Source of the DNA: Kordiimonadaceae bacterium UBA4441
Lineage (GTDB): Bacteria; Pseudomonadota; Alphaproteobacteria; Sphingomonadales; Emcibacteraceae
Direction of reading: 5' to 3'
Length of the DNA: 22,156 bases
Assembly: GCA_002390425.1 (NCBI GenBank)
Contig: DGPL01000034.1
Span: forward strand, 1 to 22,156
Part shown: piece after piece, positions 1 to 7,805 of the stretch
Numbering within the stretch: position 1 is the first letter of the stretch
Layout: the number at the start of each line of letters is the position of its first letter
Made by a program: the position numbers and the translations under genes
Notes under the pieces: generated by a model
What the model saw: the letters and a program-made list of their open reading frames with translations, nothing else
Databases searched by the model: none
Told to the model about the DNA's origin: nothing

Positions 1-461
1 AATTCTTCTTCTGCGCCGATTTGCGATGTAAAATATCCCACGAGTGTTAATTCTTTAAATTCTTGGAAAAATGTTTTTTCGCCTTCTTCATTATCCATTT
101 TAGTCATAATAGTATGACGTTCTTGCGCGGAACCTGTCATGAAATGACTATCGACGGCATTTAACCCCTTGATGAAATTGGAACGTTCATCATCATAATA
201 CCAATCACCAACAATAGCATGAATGTAATGATGTACTTTTGCGGCGATAGCGCCCGGTGTATCTGTATCAGGGATGATCATATCCGCCATTTCGGCAACC
301 AATTTCAGTTGTTGATCCGAAAAGACTGGATTATCAACATCAATTCTTTCTTGCGCAAGAGCACCGGACATCACACCTGATATAACTGATGCTGAAAGAG
401 CGCCTCCCGTCATCATCGCGACATTCTTAAGAAGTTTTCTTCTATTCAATTCCGACATCAT
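1..461 (-). CDS. Gluconate 2-dehydrogenase subunit 3 family protein, Tat-exported (3' end cut by window)
   Basis: Reading the minus strand from the ATG at 461 gives 153 codons running off the left edge. The N-terminus, MMSELNRRKLLKNVAMM, has a twin-arginine motif (RRKLL), then a hydrophobic stretch ending in Ala-Leu-Ala, so the protein is probably exported folded by the Tat system. The mature part (VDNPVFSDQQLKLVAEMADM, then IIPDTDTPGA) is typical of the small gluconate 2-dehydrogenase subunit 3 family. That subunit usually escorts a GMC-type FAD sugar dehydrogenase through Tat, as in gluconate 2-dehydrogenases and the glucoside 3-dehydrogenases related to Caulobacter lacABC. Its ATG overlaps the TGA of the upstream isomerase gene by 4 bp (ATGA), so the two are probably translationally coupled. 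I infer that a GMC catalytic subunit lies just outside the window to the left. Confidence 0.85.
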   Translation of the reverse strand, partial: MMSELNRRKLLKNVAMMTGGALSASVISGVMSGALAQERIDVDNPVFSDQQLKLVAEMADMIIPDTDTPGAIAAKVHHYIHAIVGDWYYDDERSNFIKGLNAVDSHFMTGSAQERHTIMTKMDNEEGEKTFFQEFKELTLVGYFTSQIGAEEE

Positions 462-1513
462 TTAATTCCAATCAATTTCTTATTTAAATCTTCATCTGAT
501 CCACCGCCGGCAAAATCATCAAAACTATATTCACTAGGGCGAATAATGTGTTCGTTTACAAACTCAGCACCTTCACGTGCGCCATCCTCTGGATGTTTCA
601 TGCAACATTCCCATTCCACGACAGCCCATCCATCAAAATCATGCTGTGTTAAAGCACTAAAAATTGCTTTGAAATCGACTTGGCCATCACCAAGTGAACG
701 GAAACGTCCCGGACGATCAATCCAATCTTGATAACCACCATAAACGCCACTGCGTCCATCGCAATTGAGTTCAGCATCTTTGACATGGAACATTTTAATT
801 CGTTCATGATAAATATGAATAAAGTCCACATAATCCATTCCCTGTAATATAAGATGGCTCGGATCATATAGAATATTGGCGCGCGGATGATTGTCGACGG
901 CCTTAAGGAACCGCTCGAAACTCGCACCATCGTGCAAATCTTCCCCGGGATGTATTTCATAACAGACATCACAGCCCACTTCATCAAAAGCATCAAGTAT
1001 TGGCCTCCAGCGACGCGCCAGCTCTTTAAACCCCTCTTCCACAAGTCCTGCGGGGCGCTGTGGCCATGGATATACTGTATGCCATAAAAGTGCGCCCGGA
1101 AATGTCACATGAGCGGTAAGACCCATATAGCCGCTTGCTTTTGCCGCCATCATCATTTGTTCCGTCGCCCATTTTTCTTTGGCTTCGTGGCTATCATGTG
1201 CTTTTTCAGGGGCAAACCCATTAAAAAGCGTATCATAGGCAGGATGACAAGCCACGAGCTGTCCTTGCAAATGAGTAGATAACTCCGTTACCTCAACACC
1301 ATATTTTGCACATGTTGCAATAACCTCGTCACAATATGATTTGCTTGAAGCTGCTTTTTCCAAGTCAAAAATTCGTCCATCCCAAGTGGGAATTTGAACA
1401 CCTTTGTACCCAATAGATGCGGCCCATTCGACGATTGTTTCCAGTGAATTAAATGGTGCTTCATCACCTGCGAATTGTGCTAGAAATAATGCAGGGCCTT
1501 TAATTTGTTTCAT
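458..1513 (-). CDS. Xylose isomerase-like TIM-barrel protein (sugar isomerase/epimerase or keto-sugar lyase family)
   Basis: A 351-residue protein without a signal peptide, so cytoplasmic. It belongs to the AP endonuclease 2/xylose isomerase-like TIM-barrel superfamily (IolE/IolI-like). Likely metal ligands are E186 (CYEIHPGED), D217 and H220 (LYDPSHL), H243 (MFHVKD) and E300 (VVEWE). The protein is longer than a typical 270-290 residue member, with an acidic C-terminal tail. The Shine-Dalgarno AGGAG overlaps the stop of the upstream oxidoreductase, leaving a 10-bp gap, and the downstream gene overlaps by 4 bp, so the three form one operon. Members found beside Gfo/Idh/MocA and DUF1080 genes have been linked to 3-keto-sugar metabolism. 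A 3-keto-glycoside lyase or keto-sugar epimerase is therefore as plausible as a sugar-phosphate isomerase. The exact reaction cannot be assigned from sequence. Confidence 0.85.
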   Translation of the reverse strand: MKQIKGPALFLAQFAGDEAPFNSLETIVEWAASIGYKGVQIPTWDGRIFDLEKAASSKSYCDEVIATCAKYGVEVTELSTHLQGQLVACHPAYDTLFNGFAPEKAHDSHEAKEKWATEQMMMAAKASGYMGLTAHVTFPGALLWHTVYPWPQRPAGLVEEGFKELARRWRPILDAFDEVGCDVCYEIHPGEDLHDGASFERFLKAVDNHPRANILYDPSHLILQGMDYVDFIHIYHERIKMFHVKDAELNCDGRSGVYGGYQDWIDRPGRFRSLGDGQVDFKAIFSALTQHDFDGWAVVEWECCMKHPEDGAREGAEFVNEHIIRPSEYSFDDFAGGGSDEDLNKKLIGIK

Positions 1514-1523
1514 CTATTCACTC

Positions 1524-2699
1524 CTAATCTTCTATTTTTGTCCATTTTACATCTGAAGCTGAATTACCAACCACCGCTTCGATAAATGCCATGCCGCGAA
1601 CGCCTTCATCGATACCGATTAAATCTGATCCACGGTAATGACCATCATAGGCACGTATTGCTTCTGCAAAACCTGTATAAAGATTGGCAAATGCCTCCAA
1701 ATACCCCTCAGGATGTCCCGATGGCACTCGACATGCGGCGTATGCTTCCGCATAAAGGTTTGTTTTATCAACACCTGCCGTATAAGTAATCATTGCGGAT
1801 CCATGCGGTTTATGCAGCAATTCATATGGCTTCATCTGATGCCATTCTAATCCGCCCCTTTCACCATATATCTTTATTTTAAGGGAATTTTCCTCACCAG
1901 CACATATTTGACTGGCCGTTAACGTCCCTGACGCACCATTGCTCATTCTAAAAAGCACCGAACCATCATCATCAAGTTTTCGGCCATCCACATATATATT
2001 TATATCGGCACAGACGTCTGTCATTAGTGAACCTGAAATATATTCGGCTAAGTTATGGGCATGGGTACCTATATCGCCCATTGATCCTGCTATTCCAGAA
2101 CGTGAAGGATCTGTTCGCCATCCGGCTTGCTTGTTATCTTCATTGCCTTCTTCAAATTGCGAAAGCCATCCTTGCGGATATTCAACTAAAATTTTTCTAA
2201 TCTCGCCTAACTTGCCATCTTTAACCATCGCTCTGGCTTGTTTCACCATAGGGTAACCAAGATAAGTATGCGTCAGCCCATAAAGTAATCCAGTTTCACC
2301 TATGATTTCTTTTAGTTTTTTTGCTTCATCTAAATTTAAGGTCGCGGGCTTATCGCTCATTACATGAAACCCCGCTTTAAGGGCGGCTTCAGCAGGCGGA
2401 AAATGCAAATGATTTGGCGTAACAATGGATACAAAATCCATACGTTCCCCCTCTGGAAGCAAGGCTTCCTTTTCCATCATTTGATAGAAATCATCATAGA
2501 CACGAGAAGGGTCTAAAAAAAGGTCGGCACCAGCTTGCCTTGATTTTTCAGCACTACTACTAAAGGCACCACAAACAAGTTCTATTTGATTATCGAGCCG
2601 TGCAGCCATTCGGTGCACTTCGCCGATAAAAGCGCCGGGGCCGCCCCCAACCATACCCATTTTTATTCTTCGATTAGCAGGTAAAGTCGCATCTGTCAT
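1524..2699 (-). CDS. Gfo/Idh/MocA family NAD(P)-dependent oxidoreductase
   Basis: A 391-residue cytoplasmic dehydrogenase of the Gfo/Idh/MocA family. The N-terminal Rossmann fold has the glycine-rich loop GGGPGAFIG (residues 18-26) and TPNHLH (94-99). SDKPATL supplies the EKP-type catalytic lysine (K117). The C-terminal substrate domain has DIGTHAHN with D209 and H213, typical active-site residues. Family members oxidise or reduce a sugar ring hydroxyl, often at C3. Here it may interconvert a hexoside and its 3-keto form, or reduce 3-keto-glucose to glucose. It is the first gene of the minus-strand operon, with a GGGGA ribosome binding site 7 bp before ATG. A LacI-type operator lies about 50 bp upstream, between it and the divergent repressor gene. 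The substrate is inferred only from the neighbours. Confidence 0.9.
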   Translation of the reverse strand: MTDATLPANRRIKMGMVGGGPGAFIGEVHRMAARLDNQIELVCGAFSSSAEKSRQAGADLFLDPSRVYDDFYQMMEKEALLPEGERMDFVSIVTPNHLHFPPAEAALKAGFHVMSDKPATLNLDEAKKLKEIIGETGLLYGLTHTYLGYPMVKQARAMVKDGKLGEIRKILVEYPQGWLSQFEEGNEDNKQAGWRTDPSRSGIAGSMGDIGTHAHNLAEYISGSLMTDVCADINIYVDGRKLDDDGSVLFRMSNGASGTLTASQICAGEENSLKIKIYGERGGLEWHQMKPYELLHKPHGSAMITYTAGVDKTNLYAEAYAACRVPSGHPEGYLEAFANLYTGFAEAIRAYDGHYRGSDLIGIDEGVRGMAFIEAVVGNSASDVKWTKIED

Positions 2700-2747
2700 T
2701 TTGCGTCCCCATTTCTATATTATTTTAATTATATTATTTCCACATAA

Positions 2748-2769
2748 AAAATGTAATCAATTACATTTT
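2748..2769. promoter_or_regulatory. LacI-family operator between divergent oxidoreductase and lacI-type genes
   Basis: An inverted repeat with 10-bp perfect arms around a central CA; its core is TGTAATCAATTACA (2752-2765). The TGTAA half-site matches operators of CcpA-like LacI proteins, and the adjacent regulator carries the matching recognition helix (VSVATVSR). The core recurs in front of zwf at 7751-7764 with one mismatch (same strand sense: TGTAACCAATTACA). It overlaps the predicted -10 of the oxidoreductase promoter and abuts the -35 of the repressor promoter, so one site could repress both directions. Confidence 0.7.
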
Positions 2770-2778
2770 AATTGGCAA
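2750..2778 (-). promoter_or_regulatory. Predicted sigma-70 promoter of the oxidoreductase/isomerase operon
   Basis: On the minus strand, -35 TTGCCA (2778-2773), a 17-bp spacer and -10 TACATT (2755-2750), giving a start near 2743. The -10 is the right arm of the operator, so repressor binding would block it. The geometry is the same as at the zwf promoter. Confidence 0.5.
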
Positions 2779-2800
2779 GATTTATTTCCCTGTGTAAGAT
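2772..2800 (+). promoter_or_regulatory. Predicted sigma-70 promoter of the LacI-family gene
   Basis: -35 TTGGCA (2772-2777), a 17-bp spacer and -10 TAAGAT (2795-2800), placing the transcript start near 2807. This is downstream of the TTG at 2804, so it supports the ATG at 2852 as the translation start. The -35 hexamer is shared, on the other strand, with the divergent promoter. Confidence 0.5.
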
Positions 2801-2851
2801 AGCTTGGAATATGTGAAAATTGATCATAAAATCAACCATACGGATAATAAA

Positions 2852-3850
2852 ATGGCGACAATTCGTGACGTATCTAGATTAGCAGGGGTTTCAGTAGCTA
2901 CTGTATCACGAACCCTAACGAAACCTGATAAAGTCTCGCAGAAAACCCGTGAAAAAGTCAACGTCGCCATTAAAGAAACCAATTATAAGCCAGATATCCT
3001 TGCGAGAAATTTTAGAACACGTAAATCATCAACGGTTGTTGTGCTTGTTCCTGATATCGCAAACCCGTTTTTCTCACGTGTTATTCGTGGCATTGAACAG
3101 ACAGCACAAAAACTCGGGTATGCCGTTCTTCTTGGTGATACTCAAGGGTTAAGGGAACGTGAAATAACATATGCTAAAATGGTTGATACCTCACAAGCAG
3201 AAGGCATCATACAATTGGATTGCCATATACCATTTGAAGATCAGGAAAATATCACGGCACCGGTCGTTAACGCCTGTGATTGCGTTAGAGGTATTGAAAT
3301 TCCATCTGTGCAAATTGATAATATTTCTGCCGCCAAAGAAATGACTGAACACCTGTTATCATTAGGTCATAAAAATATTGCCGTTATTTCAGGGCCAGAA
3401 CAAAGCACCATCACCCAAGATAGATTATTTGGCCATATCAATTCACTGAATGATGCGGGCATCACATTTAAAACTGAAAATGTGGCATATGGTGATTACT
3501 CGATTCAATCAGGAGCAAAAGCCGCTGAAAAATTATTAAATATTTCACCTTCTCCTACTGCCATTTTTTGTATGAACGATGAAATGGCTATTGGCGCCAT
3601 TCACTATGCTAAGAAAAAAAGGTTATCAGTCCCTGACGATATTTCAATTTCCGGATTTGATAACATTAGCTTTGCAGAATACAGTGATCCGCCCCTTACT
3701 ACTATCTCACAACCCGCAGAAGAATTTGGCTCCTTTGCCATGTCAATGTTATTTGATGTGATGAAAGGCAATGAACTAGAAGAAAAATATAAATTACTCC
3801 CTTTTGAATTGATTAAGCGAAAAAGCACAGGAATAAATAACCATGATTAA
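2852..3850 (+). CDS. LacI-family transcriptional regulator of the sugar locus
   Basis: A 332-residue repressor. I chose ATG 2852 because the helix-turn-helix begins directly there (MATIRDVSRLAG, then VSVATVSRTLT, residues 3-22), as in nearly all LacI proteins. The 16 extra codons back to a TTG at 2804 would start upstream of the predicted transcript start. A hinge helix (DILARNFRTRKS, about 48-59) leads to a periplasmic-binding-protein-like effector domain (VVVLVPDIANPFFS at 62-75; ISGFDNISFAEY and PPLTTISQP near the C-terminus). Phe54 stands where most members have the minor-groove leucine. It probably binds the TGTAAYCAATTACA sites at 2748-2769 and 7751-7764 and answers to a sugar or keto-sugar. 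It overlaps the downstream DUF1080 gene by 8 bp. Confidence 0.93.
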   Translation: MATIRDVSRLAGVSVATVSRTLTKPDKVSQKTREKVNVAIKETNYKPDILARNFRTRKSSTVVVLVPDIANPFFSRVIRGIEQTAQKLGYAVLLGDTQGLREREITYAKMVDTSQAEGIIQLDCHIPFEDQENITAPVVNACDCVRGIEIPSVQIDNISAAKEMTEHLLSLGHKNIAVISGPEQSTITQDRLFGHINSLNDAGITFKTENVAYGDYSIQSGAKAAEKLLNISPSPTAIFCMNDEMAIGAIHYAKKKRLSVPDDISISGFDNISFAEYSDPPLTTISQPAEEFGSFAMSMLFDVMKGNELEEKYKLLPFELIKRKSTGINNHD

Positions 3851-4619
3851 AAAAATACTTTTAAGCACAGCGATTATAACCAGTATTGTTTCATCCGCAG
3901 CGGCAGAGGGAAAATGGATATCGTTATTTAATGGGGAAAACCTTGATGGCTGGACAGTTAAATTCAGCGGATTTGAAGTTGGCAATAATTATAAAGACAC
4001 TTTTCAAGCGAAAGACGGAATTTTGTCAGTGAATTATGATCAATATGATGAATTTAAAGGGGAATATGGACATATTTTTTATAAGGATAAATTTTCTCAT
4101 TATAAAATTCGTCTAGAATATCGCTTTACTGGTGAACAATTAACAGGAGGACCCGATTGGGGAATTCGCAATAACGGCATTATGTTTCATACACAGTCCC
4201 CAGAAAGTATGGAAATTGAGCACGGTTGGCCTGTGTCACTAGAGTTTCAATTACTAGGAGGGCTTAATGATGGGAAAGAACGTCATACTGGAAATGTATG
4301 CACGCCCGGAACACATATTATTCTAAATGGGAAACTTGAGAAAACACATTGCATGGATTCTAATTCAAAAACCTTTCACGGTGATCAATGGGTTACTGCG
4401 GAATTAGAAGTAAAAGGCGATGAATATATGCGTCAATATATTAATGGTGAACTCGTGATGGAATATAAAAAACCAATCGCCGATGCCAATGATGAAGAAC
4501 AACCCGCTCATCCTATGAAAGATGGTGTGCCTGTTACTGAAGGCTATATTGCTTTACAAGCGGAAACTCATCCTACCGAATTCCGCAATATTATGCTCCT
4601 TGACTTAAGTAAGGATTAA
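3843..4619 (+). CDS. Exported DUF1080 protein (3-keto-disaccharide hydrolase-like)
   Basis: A 258-residue protein with a signal peptide (MIKKILLSTA, hydrophobic core, SSAAA, cleavage near residue 21). The mature part is a single DUF1080 concanavalin-like domain, with the hallmark start WISLFNGENLDGW (25-37), a YGHIFY segment and a WGIRNNGIMFH segment, ending in FRNIMLLDL. DUF1080 proteins are annotated as 3-keto-disaccharide hydrolases, and some are known to cleave 3-keto-glycosides. This one should act in the periplasm. It starts inside the last codons of the lacI-type gene (8-bp overlap), so both are made from one message. It converges on glk with a 4-bp overlap of the two 3' ends. The substrate is inferred from the family, not visible in the sequence. 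Confidence 0.88.
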   Translation: MIKKILLSTAIITSIVSSAAAEGKWISLFNGENLDGWTVKFSGFEVGNNYKDTFQAKDGILSVNYDQYDEFKGEYGHIFYKDKFSHYKIRLEYRFTGEQLTGGPDWGIRNNGIMFHTQSPESMEIEHGWPVSLEFQLLGGLNDGKERHTGNVCTPGTHIILNGKLEKTHCMDSNSKTFHGDQWVTAELEVKGDEYMRQYINGELVMEYKKPIADANDEEQPAHPMKDGVPVTEGYIALQAETHPTEFRNIMLLDLSKD

Positions 4620-5578
4620 AGAAACATACCGGAATAATGGGCTGCGGCACCATAAAGTGCGGGGTATTTTTCTATAATTAAATATGTTTCAATTGATTTT
4701 ACAAAGGGCAACTTTTCATTTTCTTCAAATTTTGCCCTAAAATCACTCTCTAGAAAAAACTGCTGCATTTTAGGTAACATCCCGCCCGCGAGAAAGACAC
4801 CCGCTTTGGCATTAAATGTTCCTGCCATATCGCTCGCAAAACTACCTAACATACCAGAGAATATTTTTATAGCTTGGACCGAATTTTCATCATTTTCCTC
4901 AGTCGCCAATTTGTTTATTGTAGTGGGTCTAATTTTGGATTGATCCAAACCTTTAATTTTTCCAAGTGCAAAATGTATATTACTTAATCCCCGGCCAGAC
5001 ATTAGCTCCTCTATAGAAACCCTATTATAGTCGTCTGCTATAATCTTGAAAATTTCTTTTTCAAGAGCGCCACTTGGTGAAAAGCCAATATGCCCCCCTT
5101 CACTAGCAACCGCTTTCCATTTTTCACCAACTGAAACAATGGCGCCAACACCAACACCTGTCCCTGGGCCAAGCACAACCATATTGCCGTTTTTAATGGA
5201 TTCACCGCCGCCAATTTTGATCAACTGGTCATCTTTTAATATTGGCATCGAGCATGCGTGCGCATAATAGTCATTCATGACTATAACTTCTTCCATATGT
5301 AAATATGACGCAAGTTCCGACTGGTTAAATTGCCATGTCCCATTGGTCATGGAAACTTCATCTTTATTAACTGGTCCCGCAAATGCAATGGATGCTTTTT
5401 TGACACGCTTACCAACCTGAGCAAGATAATCATTAACGGCATCTTCTAAATAAAGCCAATTTTCCGTCGGGTACATATTGACATCATTTAATTGAATATC
5501 GAGATTTTCATCAATATTTGCGATGGCAAAACGCACATTGGTACCACCGATATCGGCAACTAAAAATTCTGAATCCAT
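4616..5578 (-). CDS. glk: Glucokinase (Glk family)
   Basis: A 320-residue cytoplasmic kinase that phosphorylates glucose to glucose 6-phosphate with ATP. It is of the bacterial Glk type rather than the ROK type (no CxCGxxGC zinc motif). Visible motifs are ADIGGTNVRFA (8-18, phosphate loop), AGPV (67-70), NGTW (79-82), MNDYYA with the likely catalytic base D103, LGPGTGVGVG (137-146), EGGH (160-163, substrate) and LAGGML near the C-terminus. Length is normal for the family. The neighbours pgl and zwf supply the next two steps, so imported free glucose is the expected substrate. A 98-bp gap after pgl holds its own extended -10 promoter, so it may be expressed both with pgl and independently. Confidence 0.93.
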   Translation of the reverse strand: MDSEFLVADIGGTNVRFAIANIDENLDIQLNDVNMYPTENWLYLEDAVNDYLAQVGKRVKKASIAFAGPVNKDEVSMTNGTWQFNQSELASYLHMEEVIVMNDYYAHACSMPILKDDQLIKIGGGESIKNGNMVVLGPGTGVGVGAIVSVGEKWKAVASEGGHIGFSPSGALEKEIFKIIADDYNRVSIEELMSGRGLSNIHFALGKIKGLDQSKIRPTTINKLATEENDENSVQAIKIFSGMLGSFASDMAGTFNAKAGVFLAGGMLPKMQQFFLESDFRAKFEENEKLPFVKSIETYLIIEKYPALYGAAAHYSGMFL

Positions 5579-5648
5579 TTACTTCGGCCCTGTATTCACT
5601 ACGCTGCATATACACTCAGCGGTATCTTATAGTTCGCACTACTTCATC

Positions 5649-5657
5649 ATTATATCA
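5649..5657 (-). promoter_or_regulatory. Predicted extended -10 promoter for glk
   Basis: On the minus strand, TGATATAAT is a perfect extended -10 (TGnTATAAT), with a start near 5642, about 64 bp before the glk ATG. No good -35 is placed at 16-18 bp, as is usual for extended -10 promoters. Confidence 0.45.
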
Positions 5658-5676
5658 AGCCAATGTCAATCAAGCA

Positions 5677-6375
5677 TTACACCGACCAATATAATTCTAC
5701 CGGGGTTTTATTTTGATGCAGTAAATAACTAACGGGAAGTGATAAACTTTTAGCTTCTTTTGCTTTCTCAAAGACCGCTAATTTCTCATCACCGTAAAAA
5801 TATAATATAATCTTTTTAGCATCTAATAGACAATTTAAAGTCATCGTTATGCGGTCTACTTCACCATTTCCTCTTTTGATGGCAGCACATAGCTGATCAT
5901 TATTTTCATCCATTGCTTCTATGGCATCCTGAACCCCCGGAAAGAGAGACGCCGTATGACCATCAGTTCCCATACCAAGAAGCACAATGTCAAATGGACG
6001 GGGCATTTTATTGATTAAGATTTCCGTCTCTTTTTGACCATCAATTGGGTTTTCAGGTGATGTTTTTAATCCGATATAATTGGCATTACTTGCTTGATTT
6101 TGAATTAAAGTTTCACGGATTAATTTTTCATTGCTGTCTTTATGATCTTGCGCAACCCATCTTTCATCTGTGGGCGCAAAGAAAACCTTTTCCCATTCCA
6201 GCTCTGATTGCGAGATAGATTGATATAGGGGGCCAGGCGTCGTGCCCCCTGATAAAAGCATTGAAGCTTTGCCATTAATCTCGATACCTGTTGATAAAGC
6301 TTTTATTACGTTTTTGTTTAATTTTGCGACGAGTTCGCTTTTATTTTCAAATTTGAATTCTTTTATGTTCGGCAT
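5677..6375 (-). CDS. pgl: 6-phosphogluconolactonase
   Basis: A 232-residue cytoplasmic enzyme of the DevB/SOL family that hydrolyses 6-phosphoglucono-1,5-lactone to 6-phosphogluconate. Motifs are LSGGTTPGPLY (41-51), FFAPTDERWV (65-74), DSNEKLIRE (80-88) and GMGTDGHTASLFP (134-146) with H140 as a likely catalytic residue. Only 2 bp separate it from the end of zwf, so the two are co-transcribed and act in sequence. Length is normal for the family. Confidence 0.95.
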   Translation of the reverse strand: MPNIKEFKFENKSELVAKLNKNVIKALSTGIEINGKASMLLSGGTTPGPLYQSISQSELEWEKVFFAPTDERWVAQDHKDSNEKLIRETLIQNQASNANYIGLKTSPENPIDGQKETEILINKMPRPFDIVLLGMGTDGHTASLFPGVQDAIEAMDENNDQLCAAIKRGNGEVDRITMTLNCLLDAKKIILYFYGDEKLAVFEKAKEAKSLSLPVSYLLHQNKTPVELYWSV

Positions 6376-6377
6376 TT

Positions 6378-7721
6378 TTATTTCAATTCCGGTCCACTTG
6401 ACCCTGCTTTATATTCTATCATTTTTTGGTTTGTCTTTTCCCAAGCATCTCGGATGCCATCAATCCACTTCCATGATGCCAATATTTCATCATCACGTAC
6501 GAAATTAGCTTGCTCACCCTTTATCACCTGATGAATAAGATTTTCATATGCTTCCGGGATACGGGCATTTGTTTGTTCATTTAACGCTTGCTCATTAATA
6601 AGGTTCGTAAAATCTGTCAAATTTCTAAATTCGATGTTTGGTTGGATTTCTATGGTAATTTTTTGGCTATTACCTTCTTTAAAAATTACTTCAATCTGTG
6701 CGCTTCGATCAGATAGCCTTTTACCCGTTTTTAAATAAATCGGAACATCTTGCCATTTTTGATTATCAACAAATGCTTTTAATGCAACAAACGTTTCTCC
6801 ACACCCTTCTGCTTTTCCTGTAATTTCTTCTTGGTAGGATGGGACAGTTACGCCACCCACAACTCCATCGCTATATTGCGCTTTGATGGTATGAGATTTA
6901 ACATTCGTTTCCGTAATGGGTCTTAGGGTATTAATAACGGCGACTTTTGCATCGCGTATTTCTTCATCATTTAATTCTTCCGGCATTTCCATTAAAAGAA
7001 GCGACAAAATCTGCATTAAATGGTTTTGAACCATATCCCGTAAAATTCCAGCACGATCAATAAATTCTATCCGCCCTTCCACGCCTACAGTTTCTGATAC
7101 GGTAATTTTTATTTTCTCGATATGATCTTTATTACAAACGTTATCAAGTGCCTTATTTTCAAAGCGCATTTTGATAATATCTTGTATCGCTTTTTTGCCT
7201 AGATAATGATCAATGCGATATATTTGTTCTTCTTTAAATGCCTTCCTAAGCAATTGATTTATTGAAAGTGCGCTTTGGTAATCTTCACCTAAAGGTTTTT
7301 CAACAACAACTTTAGAATAAGTCGGATTTAAATGATGTGCGCTTAATTGTTCACATACGGTAGCAAATAAAGTAGGCGGAACAGACATATAATAAATAAT
7401 ATTTCGTGGTTCAGCTGCTAATGAGAGTTCAGCTGATAATTGTTGCCAATCCGGCGAATGAATTAAATCGATTTTAAAATATGATAAATGTGAGAAGAAG
7501 TCAGCGAAAACATTTTCGTCAAAATGAGATCCCATAAACTCTCTTAATTTCAATTCGATTAATTCATTGAATTCATCACGTGAGAGCGCCCCTCTTGAGG
7601 CGCATATAATCCGACTACCGCGCGGCATGTTACCATCACGAAACAAAAAATAAAGTGACGGAAGCAGTTTTCTTAGTGAAAGATCCCCCACACCACCAAA
7701 TATAACAAAATCAAGTTTCAT
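6378..7721 (-). CDS. zwf: Glucose-6-phosphate 1-dehydrogenase
   Basis: A 447-residue cytoplasmic enzyme oxidising glucose 6-phosphate to 6-phosphogluconolactone with NAD(P)+. The N-terminal cofactor motif is FGGVGDLSLRK (8-18). EKPLGED follows at 141-147, the substrate motif RIDHYLGK at 169-176, and RDMVQNHLMQIL at 228-239 carries the likely catalytic H234. It is about 40 residues shorter than most members (near 490), and the usual aromatic-rich stretch after RFEN is altered (LDNVCNKDHI where a Trp-Asn is common). All catalytic motifs are present, so it should be active. The start is ATG 7721 behind GAGAGA. Its promoter overlaps an operator matching that of the adjacent LacI-type gene. Confidence 0.93.
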   Translation of the reverse strand: MKLDFVIFGGVGDLSLRKLLPSLYFLFRDGNMPRGSRIICASRGALSRDEFNELIELKLREFMGSHFDENVFADFFSHLSYFKIDLIHSPDWQQLSAELSLAAEPRNIIYYMSVPPTLFATVCEQLSAHHLNPTYSKVVVEKPLGEDYQSALSINQLLRKAFKEEQIYRIDHYLGKKAIQDIIKMRFENKALDNVCNKDHIEKIKITVSETVGVEGRIEFIDRAGILRDMVQNHLMQILSLLLMEMPEELNDEEIRDAKVAVINTLRPITETNVKSHTIKAQYSDGVVGGVTVPSYQEEITGKAEGCGETFVALKAFVDNQKWQDVPIYLKTGKRLSDRSAQIEVIFKEGNSQKITIEIQPNIEFRNLTDFTNLINEQALNEQTNARIPEAYENLIHQVIKGEQANFVRDDEILASWKWIDGIRDAWEKTNQKMIEYKAGSSGPELK

Positions 7722-7748
7722 TCATATTTCTCTCAAAGTATGGCTTAT

Positions 7749-7777
7749 TATGTAATTGGTTACACGGTTGCAGACAA
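7749..7777 (-). promoter_or_regulatory. Predicted zwf promoter overlapping a LacI-type operator
   Basis: On the minus strand, -35 TTGTCT (7777-7772), a 17-bp spacer and -10 TACATA (7754-7749). The palindrome TGTAACCAATTACA (7764-7751) begins 7 bp after the -35, and its right arm forms the -10. This is exactly the arrangement at 2750-2778. The operator differs from that site at one of 14 positions and has the same central CA. Confidence 0.6.
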
Positions 7778-7786
7778 CATATATTT

Positions 7787-7805
7787 TCACATTTGATAAA
7801 TGTGA
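7787..7805. repeat. Short perfect inverted repeat directly after the symporter stop codon
   Basis: TCACATTT (7787-7794) and AAATGTGA (7798-7805) form an 8-bp stem with a 3-nt loop. The repeat touches the stop codon of the symporter and lies about 10 bp upstream of the zwf -35. No U-tract follows on either strand, so it is not a standard terminator. It could be a 3'-end stabilising hairpin for the symporter message or an activator site for zwf. Confidence 0.5.

Noticed and set aside
546..1087. Open frames on the plus strand and a second minus-strand frame within the isomerase gene
   Set aside because: They are antisense or out-of-frame shadows of a gene with clear motifs and family similarity; no ribosome binding site or plausible product.
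5670..5695. TGTAAT...TTGACA on the minus strand upstream of glk as a further operator
   Set aside because: The two halves are 4 bp too far apart compared with the clear sites and the right half is wrong, so it is more likely chance.
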